Assembly (NCBI GenBank): GCA_001953115.1
Contig: LSSL01007696.1
Location: forward strand, 1-29,329
Direction of reading: 5' to 3'
DNA: 29,329 nt
From: Smittium mucronatum
Taxonomy: Eukaryota; Kickxellomycota; Harpellomycetes; Harpellales; Legeriomycetaceae
Each line of letters opens with the position of its first letter. The first letter of the stretch is position 1. The notes beneath the pieces are model-generated. The model saw only the letters and a list, made by a program, of their open reading frames with translations, ran no database searches and was not told the DNA's origin. Below are positions 22,831 through 29,329 of the stretch, one piece after another. The position numbers and the translations under genes were made by a program.

Positions 22831-23154
22831 GAAACTCTGGTTTTATCAAACAGATGGATTAGATTATTGGTCTAGTTTTATTTGCTATAGTTCAGGAAAA
22901 TAGTATGCACACCTTTTTTTGAGTGTAATAAAAAAGCACAAATCCAAAAAAAATTAACTAAATACTATATATGTAATATTTCTAAGATCCATTTGACTCT
23001 TTTGTTTATAGTAAACTTAAATTATTTGTTAATTACTTTCCAAGCCTCATATTATTTTGATATACGACTGAAAAAAAGTTCTAAAATGCATTTCTTATGG
23101 TGATTGTTAAATTGAAATGTTAAAGCTTTCTTTAGTAGTTTCATACCGAATGGT

Positions 23155-23325
23155 TTAACCCTTTCCGAGCTCAAATTTAAGCCCCACTCCTATTTGTGTA
23201 AATTAGCCATTTCAATTGGCCTAACTTTTAATTCATCCAATGATATACGAATAAAATTTAACTAATGTAAACATTGAGTAAAAAGTGAACGCCATTTTTT
23301 GATCCATTGCCCCTGAAAGGGTTAA
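23155..23325 (+). mobile_element. TTAA MITE, copy 2
   Basis: A complete 171-bp copy, running from TTAACCCTTTCCGAG to CTGAAAGGGTTAA. A TTAA at each end and termini CCCTTTC/GAAAGGG are the hallmarks of piggyBac-type transposition. The interior carries CTCCTATTTGTGT, a CCAATGATATACGAATAA section, AACATTGAGTAAAAAGTGAA and GCCATTTTTTGATCCATTGC, all echoed in copies 3 to 5. Confidence 0.8.
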
Positions 23326-23389
23326 GAGCTGGCTAACTAGACCAAAAAAAGATATATTGGAAAATATGACAAGCGATTGGATATGAGGG

Positions 23390-23520
23390 AGAATAGATGT
23401 TGCTTTAAATCTTTCGTCACCGGTGGGCCATCTCATGCCATCTCATGCCATTTTCTTGACCAACATTTATGTTCCCATGATTTCAATGTAAAAAATTGAC
23501 ATTCTATTGGTTAAATCAGC
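23390..23520 (-). repeat. Dispersed repeat R3, copy A
   Basis: The reverse complement carries CCAATAGAATGTCAATTTTT, GAAAATGGCATGAGATGG and GGCCCACCGGTGACGAAA, matching 25950-26050 on the plus strand. A 10-bp unit (CATCTCATGC) is tandemly duplicated here and single in the other copy. A minus-strand frame at 23436-23233 merely joins this repeat to MITE copy 2. Confidence 0.55.
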
Positions 23521-23829
23521 AAGTACATTTATTAATGTTTACCGAATCAGATTACTTAATCACATGGAAACAAAATGGTTAAATTATCATTAACAAACAG
23601 ACTAAAAAATTTCATTCGTGAATAAAATGTTGATTCTGAGAAATAATTGGATGAATTGGAAGGTGAACGCGTCCGCAGATGAATAGAACTGACACCATTT
23701 TCTGAACCCTTTTATCAAGTATGGAGCTATTTGAGTGAAAAAGAGGAGTTGGGTGACATTCTTATAAAAATTTTCATTATAAATACTTTCAAACTATTAT
23801 AAAATTTTAGAAATTAGCATAAATAAATC

Positions 23830-23900
23830 ATCCATGCAAAAAAAAAAATGAGCGTTTATTGGTTAAAAAGACATTAATTGTTAAACAAATACATTTATCA
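23830..23900 (+). repeat. Possible worn R3 fragment
   Basis: The segment CATGCAAAA...TTTATTGGTTAAA...AAATACATTTAT resembles 23475-23545, which overlaps R3 copy A, in the same order. Similarity is moderate and the call is tentative. Confidence 0.3.
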
Positions 23901-23954
23901 AATAAGGTCCATCAAATGCAAGCGAATAGGTGAATCTAGAGAGCTTTTTGCGAA

Positions 23955-24030
23955 GTTTTTAATGCCGTTATCTTAACATAAAATTCCGCGATACAAAAAA
24001 ATTAAGAGCGCTATTTGCGATAAGAGGCCT
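23955..24030 (-). repeat. R1 end fragment, copy C
   Basis: GTTTTTAATGCCGTTATCTT followed by ACATAAAATTCCGCGATA matches 19104-19145 (GTTTTTAATGACGTTATCTC, then ACAATAAAATTCCGTGATA). Only this edge of R1 is present and the similarity stops abruptly on the low-coordinate side, so it is a truncated copy. Confidence 0.55.
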
Positions 24031-24045
24031 TCTCATTCTGAGGCT

Positions 24046-24196
24046 GAAATTAAACCGGAACCATATTTGCACACTCTGTTACTATCTATTATATGTTTAA
24101 TTGGTAGAGTCAATAATGAACATATATTTTATATCATTAAAAATCGAATTAAAGTTGGATGCAATTTTAGTGCGGTTGGTTCTGAAAGGGTTATGG
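24046..24196 (+). mobile_element. Possible highly worn TTAA MITE
   Basis: The segment ends GGTTCTGAAAGGGTTA and begins ATTAAACCGGAACC. Its length is close to that of the family, but the interior alignment is poor. Confidence 0.25.
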
Positions 24197-24501
24197 AGTT
24201 TATAGTGCAATTAAATTTAGCTAATAATAAAAACGGGTGATTGAAAAAAAATATAGCAAAGGGAACTTCATAATATATATTCTCTGTATAATAAATTTCC
24301 TAACCCAGGTAACGAGTTATGTAAATTCAAGAGTATTCCAAACCTTAAAATACAAGATTTTTTTTCAATTCATGGCTTTACTAATAGTATTTACTAAATC
24401 CTAATTTGGAAAAATAACTAACGGTGATTTTATAAACTTGACTAATTGAAAAAAATTATTGCAAATAATGTAATTGTCATTTGCAAATGTAAAAAATTGG
24501 T

Positions 24502-24673
24502 TTAACCCTTTCCGGGCCCAAATTTGTGCTTTGCCCTTATTTGTGTGTATTTACAATTCTAATTTGCCCAAATGCATGATCAACCCAATGGTACTCGAAT
24601 AATACTAAACTAATCATAACATTGAACATAAAGTGAAAGCCATTTTTTGTACCATCGCCCTTGAAAGGGTTAA
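24502..24673 (+). mobile_element. TTAA MITE, copy 3
   Basis: A complete 172-bp copy with TTAACCCTTTCCGGGCCCAA at the left and CCCTTGAAAGGGTTAA at the right. It is the best representative of the family consensus here. A TTAA lies at each edge. The inner section AACATTGAACATAAAGTGAA then GCCATTTTTTGTACCATCGC aligns directly with copy 2. Confidence 0.85.
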
Positions 24674-24801
24674 ACCGAAAATTACTATATTATTATTGGT
24701 TTATTTGAATACAAATTCATATTTAACATGCAATATCTAGAAATACAGGCCACGTCCCCAAAATAATTTCCCAAATGTAACGGAACTGATAAACAGATTC
24801 T

Positions 24802-25007
24802 TTAACCCTTTCAGAATTCAAACTCCTGTTTTTACCCTATCCATGAATGTTATCAGATTCAATTGGTGTGAGTTCTTTTATCTGTTCAATAGTGCATAGG
24901 TATTATTAATCAAGGCTAACATTGAACGAAAAATGGTACCCACATTTTAATCCTCACCTCAACCTGAATTCTGCGTAATAAAAAAAAACCTCGACCTGAA
25001 AGGTTGA
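24802..25007 (+). mobile_element. TTAA MITE, copy 4 (with internal insertion)
   Basis: The left end TTAACCCTTTCAGAATTCAA is good. The right end reads CCTGAAAGGTTGA, with TTAA worn to TTGA. Near the 3' end the motif CCTCNACCTGAA occurs twice (about 24956-24968 and 24989-25000), separated by an A-rich stretch, which accounts for the extra 35 bp. Confidence 0.65.
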
Positions 25008-25949
25008 CCGCTTTAAAATTTAGATTACTCTCCCCAATCTAATTTTTAAGGACTAAAAAAGTCCAACCTCCAGCCAAATGAATTGACCAATAAAAATGAT
25101 CTAGATCATATAATGCCAAATATTGTGATATTGGCTGTTTATGATGGCACAATTTGGACCAATAGTTATTATCCCACTAAGTACCGAAAAACATCAATTT
25201 GGTACCTTTTCAAACCAAAAAGCAGGTTTGTTTTTAATGTCAGATACTGGAAAAGATGCAGAAAAGTAAGTAAACGTGTATTAATTATTTCTCCTGTATA
25301 CATAGGTGTAATTTAGAAAAAAAATTTAAAAAAAATTAATTACTGATTTAAAAGCTAACTCTTAAGAATCTAAAGTGCATTACGCATCCCCAATCTGATA
25401 AAAATTAAACGCATTTATTTGATAATTAAAACAAAATATCTAATAGGGCGCAATATTTTCTCAAGTTTATTTAGTAAAAAATATATCAGCTATAAAAAGT
25501 TGTATAATTAATACTGACTGCTTAAGAGTTAAGCAACCGTTTTTCTGAAATTTGGGCGGATAAAGAGCTAGTTAATTGGAAGATAGTTTCGTTTATTCAA
25601 ATTTTTTTCCATTTCCACTAGCTATATCTGAATTACCACCACTATTATACCAATAAAAATACATAGTGTGCTAATATTAATTAACCTCTCATAACTTGCC
25701 AATAGCAATAATCCCTTAGAACTCAAATATTCTATTACCCAATAATCTATGTCAATATTTCAGTGCCATATTTTTAAATTAGGAAGATGTTAGAATTATG
25801 TTTTGATTTCTCCCTCAATTAGAATTAACCAACTTTAGAAATATATTTGATTTCACTAACTTATGTTTAATAATTATTTAAAGGTATCTTTTCCATGTTT
25901 GAAAAGAACTTCGATTCGCTATATATATCTAATTTCATTAGCCCATTTC
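25008..25949. other. AT-rich spacer, no supported gene
   Basis: A plus-strand frame at 25083-25316 starts at TTG and encodes 77 residues of mixed composition. It has no recognised motif and I do not accept it. Nothing else was recognised. Confidence 0.45.
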
Positions 25950-26050
25950 AACAATTTGGCCAATAGAATTTAATTTTTTAAATAAAAACATAAATTTTGG
26001 CCATGAAAATGACACGAAATGGCCCGCCGGCGACAAAAAAGTAATGTACC
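25950..26050 (+). repeat. Dispersed repeat R3, copy B
   Basis: GGCCAATAGAATTTAATTTT, CATAAATTTTGGCCATGAAA and ATGGCCCGCCGGCGAC correspond in order to the reverse complement of 23390-23520. The GC-rich core (GGCCCGCCGGCGAC) is conspicuous in this AT-rich setting and contains the palindrome GCCGGC. Confidence 0.55.
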
Positions 26051-26072
26051 TTGACTAAACTGTTGTATTGTT

Positions 26073-26240
26073 TTAGCCCTTTCCGGACCCAAATCTGTCT
26101 AACTCCTATTCGTGTATATTCTCTATTCCAATTGGTCCAACTCTTCGATATATCCAATAAAATACAAATATTATTAATTCAACGATAAAATTGAATTAAA
26201 AAAAATGCCATTTTTTTACCATCGGCCTTGAAAGGGTTAA
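26073..26240 (+). mobile_element. TTAA MITE, copy 5
   Basis: This 168-bp copy has TTAGCCCTTTCCGGACCCAA at the left (TTAA worn to TTAG) and CCTTGAAAGGGTTAA at the right. The interior ACTCCTATTCGTGTATATT and GCCATTTTTTTACCATCGGC follow the family order. The frame at 26228-26419 starts inside its right end and is not a gene. Confidence 0.8.
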
Positions 26241-27114
26241 AATACCTTTGTTTTGATTTAGTCTTTTTACCACAGATAAAATATTCCTACTATATATTTT
26301 CTTTTAATTTTCGGAGGAACTTTTTATATTATCACAAATCAACAAAGGTAGACCCCTTTGGGACTAATATGATAAAGAAACTTTCACAAAAACCTGCTTA
26401 TTGCCAAATTGTTAAATAATACGTATAATACTTATAAAAACCATTTACACAAAAACTAGATTACCCAGGATTTTTAGTCAGACTAACCATTCTTTTATGA
26501 CATGAAAATTTAAAAGCAAATAAAACGTAGTTGCTTTCTAACTTCATATAAAATTTGGTTTGAGCGATTGATAAGCTTTTTTTAGTGTTTTCAATTTGTT
26601 TTCTTTCATCTTTAATCGTTAAATCTCGCCCTTTAGAGATAAATTACTTTTCTAAAAATTGGGTGCCATTTTTTTCGACACATTCCAATGGTGACTAATA
26701 AACCCCATGCATTCAGTTTCAATTCTTTGACATCCAGACCCCTTTTAGTTCCGATATGCTAAGGACTTAAAAATCTGGTTTGATTAATTTCATTTATTGA
26801 TTTATAAAAAATATGCATTTCGTAAAACAGGTTCAAATTCACCCGTTATTGGATATACATAATGGCACAATTTAGCCTCTGACTGCTATAAAGTTAAATA
26901 CCAGTGTTATCTTTATTTTGAATGTTAGCCTGTGGTGATAATAAAATTGTTCCGAAAACAAATAATTTCGGGAAATTATTGGTTTTATAGCCAACCATGA
27001 ATAGACAAGTTAAGTAAAAACGAACCATGAAAAATAGTGGATTTGATCTTCAAGAAATGGCAAGATTATTCTAATTATCTTTTCGGAGCGAGATTTTGTT
27101 TTTTTACATCAATG
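26241..27114. other. Spacer, no supported gene
   Basis: Mixed AT-rich DNA. GGGTGCCATTTTTTTCGACA near 26660 resembles the 3' part of the TTAA MITEs and may be another eroded copy. No gene or RNA was recognised. Confidence 0.4.
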
Positions 27115-27259
27115 TTTGTCCCTTTTCGGAAACCATTCTAAATTTATACCAATATCATTACCATACACATATAATAAGAGACATTAATGCTATTGGATAA
27201 ATAATAATTGTTCTAATTGTGGATGTAATGTGACGCAAATAACAACGAAAAAGGGCAAA
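27115..27259. mobile_element. MITE-like element with CCCTTTTCG ends
   Basis: TTTGTCCCTTTTCGG at the left and CGAAAAAGGGCAAA at the right form imperfect inverted ends about 145 bp apart. Length and CCCTTT ends recall the TTAA MITEs, but TTAA is absent and the interior does not align clearly, so it is either a distant relative or a separate family. Confidence 0.4.
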
Positions 27260-27943
27260 TGAATTTTTTGTGGAATGAATTATTGTTTAAATGAGAAATA
27301 TATCATTTGATAAAGTTTATTATAATTTGTAATTGTTTGTACAAATTTCATTGATAATCATACTGAGATATTTATGCGCTTGGAGATTGAGATAAGAGAG
27401 CAATTTATGCGATTGGGCTGATGACGTAAAAGTAGCCTTGGTTCCCATTATAAATCCTAAAATAAATACGGTTTTGAGATCTGTGAGGCATTTTTGCTAC
27501 TGGTGGGATAAACTCATTAAATTCCCATATTACCCAATAATAGTCATAATAAAACATATGATGCATCTCCACATTTTTATTTTTTAATTGATATAAAGCA
27601 AATCTGAAAATATCAATCATCTGAGTAGTGCACTAATTACTACGAAGTTTTAGTGGCTAAATTGCTTTTTATTTATTTTGAATTGTGAAACAAATCACAA
27701 TAATTTGCATGGGGTTGCTTTTCTGTTGATTTCATATCAATGACTTTTTTTACTAATAATAAATTACTAAATCCGTTGTAAAAATAAATAGCCGATCTTT
27801 TTTTTTTTTAATCCTCGCTCCGATTTCTGTGGATTCAGCATTGCTTCTTGAATGGGGATTCCGGTTGACAATCTCATAATACGAAATATACTTTCACAAT
27901 TTTAATTTCACATCTTATCAATCAACTCTGTGGTTCCATCCTT
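27260..27943. other. Upstream region of the zinc-cluster gene
   Basis: No repeat was recognised. A minus-strand ATG frame at 27620-27405 encodes 71 residues with no known motif. It could be chance and is not called. A 10-T run lies near 27800. Confidence 0.4.
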
Positions 27944-27974
27944 TATATACAGCATAATTCGTATAAAGTCGATT

Positions 27975-27982
27975 TATATAAA
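27975..27982 (+). promoter_or_regulatory. TATA-box-like sequence
   Basis: TATATAAA lies about 126 bp before the ATG at 28108, a suitable distance for a fungal promoter. A second candidate, TATATA, is at 27944-27949. In AT-rich DNA such matches are frequent, so the assignment rests mainly on position. Confidence 0.35.
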
Positions 27983-28107
27983 TAAATTCGTCAATGTTGA
28001 ATGTCTTTTTCTAACAAAGCCTCTCTTTAAATATTTTTTCATCATTAAAAAATATATATCCTTATATTAATAGATTCTTTAATTTTTCTTTACGTAAATA
28101 CTTAAAA

Positions 28108-28668
28108 ATGAAAGTTAAGAAAGAAAACATTACATCAAATGATTCTGATATGAAAAAGCTTGCTATTCTATCTACTTGCATTTGTTGCCAAAAGCGTAAA
28201 GTCAAATGCGATGGTGTTAAGCCATCGTGTTTTAATTGTGTAAGACGTGGGGATGTTTGTCAGTATCGTCGTTCTGTGAGATATCGTACTGCCCCCCAGA
28301 AACAGGCTCCCAAGAACTTGATGCACCGAGTGCCACACTCTCCTAATATCGTAGTTGAGCGTTTTTACCCCTCTAGTCCCGAATACCTTTCAATTGCTCG
28401 CCAATCTTCTGAACCTTTCAGCTCTCAAAATTTTATAGTCAGAAATAAGCACATCTCAGCTACTTCCTATGACCGAGTTTACAGTAAAAGCCCTATTAAC
28501 CTTCAGGACAGCTTTACCCCACCTTCTAATCTTTCGAATATTCTAAATTCTCCCTTAATCAATTGTAATCTCTATGATTACTCTCCTCATTCCGGAACTC
28601 CACCGAACCCCAGCATACCCAAGGATTCTGGCTTCTCGCGAGTACCAGTATCCTTCCTTCTTGACTAG
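28108..28668 (+). CDS. Short Zn2Cys6 zinc-cluster transcription factor
   Basis: The uninterrupted 186-residue frame begins at an ATG with A at -3. Residues 24-51 form a perfect zinc binuclear cluster: Cys24, 27, 34, 41, 44 and 51 in the spacing CX2CX6CX6CX2CX6C, with basic QKRKVK between the second and third Cys and the loop Pro39. This fold binds two zinc ions and contacts DNA, typically CGG-type half sites, and the protein should act in the nucleus. A basic linker follows (RRSVRYRTAPQKQ). The rest is Ser/Pro-rich with many SP or TP sites (for example HSP, KSP, FTPP, YSP, GTPP), which could be proline-directed phosphorylation sites. There is no room for the usual large regulatory domain; most family members have 500-900 residues. 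No intron is needed. GC content is far above the flanks, consistent with selection. Its target and pathway are unknown. Confidence 0.88.
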   Translation: MKVKKENITSNDSDMKKLAILSTCICCQKRKVKCDGVKPSCFNCVRRGDVCQYRRSVRYRTAPQKQAPKNLMHRVPHSPNIVVERFYPSSPEYLSIARQSSEPFSSQNFIVRNKHISATSYDRVYSKSPINLQDSFTPPSNLSNILNSPLINCNLYDYSPHSGTPPNPSIPKDSGFSRVPVSFLLD

Positions 28669-28765
28669 AATATCCTATTTCCTATTGTTTTCTTCATGCG
28701 CTACATTGCCTTTGTATTATACTCATTTTCTTTATTAATCGGCTATAATTTGTAATTTTACTAGT

Positions 28766-28771
28766 AATAAA
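28766..28771 (+). terminator. AATAAA polyadenylation-like signal
   Basis: AATAAA lies about 98 bp after the stop codon of the zinc-cluster gene and follows a T-rich stretch. Confidence 0.4.
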
Positions 28772-29070
28772 TCATTTCATCCAAACAATTCAATCGGTTT
28801 ATGTAATTTCTTGTTATATATAAGTCTGGTCCATTATCGTATTATTTTTTTCCTGTATATCAACCCTACATGTGGAAAGAGGGAGGCATTTTATTAAGGA
28901 TTTTTAATAATAGATCCAATTAAGTCTAAAATAAAGGCGATTTAGTCACGCCCCTCCTCTCTCCCAGTATGCATAAGAATGTTTAACTAAGATGAATTCT
29001 TTTTTGGCTGCCTAATTCTTATTTTTCATATCAACGACACTAAGAAAACTTCTAAAAACCATCCGATTAG
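28772..29070. other. Spacer downstream of the zinc-cluster gene
   Basis: It includes a pyrimidine-rich stretch (CACGCCCCTCCTCTCTCCC, about 28949-28967) but no supported gene. It may contain unrecognised upstream parts of the adjacent LINE fragment. Confidence 0.4.
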
Positions 29071-29235
29071 CACTAGAGATAACTGAAGGCGATTGGGATT
29101 GGAGGCAAACTACTCAATGCTATCTGGGGCCTATACAGGTCACCGAAAATAGCTGTTAGGATTGGAAATGATGTCTCCAAACCCACTGAAAACCTCTCTC
29201 TCTCCTTTAGATTTTTTTATTTGAATTAGCCAATA
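29071..29235 (+). pseudogene. LINE reverse transcriptase fragment
   Basis: From CTG at 29083 a 48-codon frame reads LKAIGIGGKLLNAIWGLYRS and continues RIGNDVSKPTEN before it degenerates to TAG at 29227-29229. This is the segment of non-LTR retrotransposon reverse transcriptases between the catalytic motif A and the GVRQG motif, where L..LGIGG..L..I..LY and ..V.....S..F are typical. Just upstream, 29074-29082 reads TAG AGA TAA, which looks like a decayed continuation of the same frame. Motif A, the GVRQG motif and the YADD box are absent, so this is a small, dead piece. A longer copy may continue beyond the window but the frame has already broken. Confidence 0.6.
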
Positions 29236-29329
29236 AAATTTCTGAATTCCATTACCAAAAAAAAAGTTTATTTCTATTTCCATTTTTTATATTTCGACAC
29301 TAAGCCAGCTGCTTAAAGCTGACCAGATA

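Noticed and set aside
23233..23436. 67-codon minus-strand frame starting at ATG
   Set aside because: It only joins repeat R3 to MITE copy 2; both are repeats without coding function in other copies.
25083..25316. 77-codon plus-strand frame
   Set aside because: No ATG start, no motif; a core ATGGCACAATTT also occurs near 26870, but the wider similarity was too weak to call either a gene or a repeat.
27405..27620. 71-codon minus-strand frame with ATG
   Set aside because: Plausible length but no recognisable domain, no codon or GC signal distinct from the flanks, and no clear promoter; left uncalled.

Overview
The window is very AT-rich (my estimate is near 80% A+T over most of its length). 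It reads as repeat-dominated, gene-poor DNA from a eukaryote, most likely a fungus with a large transposon-loaded genome. The main evidence is one intact gene near the right end (28108-28668) with a textbook fungal-type Zn2Cys6 zinc cluster. An eligible source would be an AT-rich early-diverging lineage such as the Entomophthorales, but nothing here fixes the taxon. No bacterial signals, rRNA or CRISPR array were seen.

Left part (1-8460): a near-perfect 2.3 kb inverted repeat occupies 1-2318. One copy of a roughly 640-bp dispersed repeat (R1) follows at 2862-3500. A long A/T-rich desert is broken by a GC-elevated island at 5806-6765, which has a strong hairpin and a decayed coding-like stretch on the minus strand.

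Middle (8460-20367): a hAT transposase relic (BED finger near 9245, C-terminal dimerisation motif near 11055) is followed by a striking G-over-C skewed tract (about 11.69-12.56 kb). At 14311-14723 a tRNA-Thr(AGU)-like gene is split in its anticodon loop by a 337-bp sequence that looks like a solo LTR with a 4-5 bp target duplication. A diverged second LTR lies at 15415-15749. A short possible exon relic sits near 17.95 kb, and an inverted R1 copy at 18530-19150.

Right part (20368-29329): a 1.4 kb terminal-inverted-repeat element flanked by TA (20370-21770) is followed by a cluster of about 170-bp MITEs whose ends read TTAA-CCCTTTC...GAAAGGG-TTAA, as expected of piggyBac-type elements. At least one further short repeat family (R3) and a tRNA-like fragment lie among them. 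Then comes the zinc-cluster gene with its own TATA-like and polyadenylation-like signals, and at the edge a fragment of a non-LTR retrotransposon reverse transcriptase.

The window therefore holds relics of at least five transposon classes (hAT, piggyBac MITE, TA-flanked TIR element, LTR, LINE) around one apparently live gene. I see no operon or multi-gene pathway. The most unusual item is the LTR-split tRNA gene.
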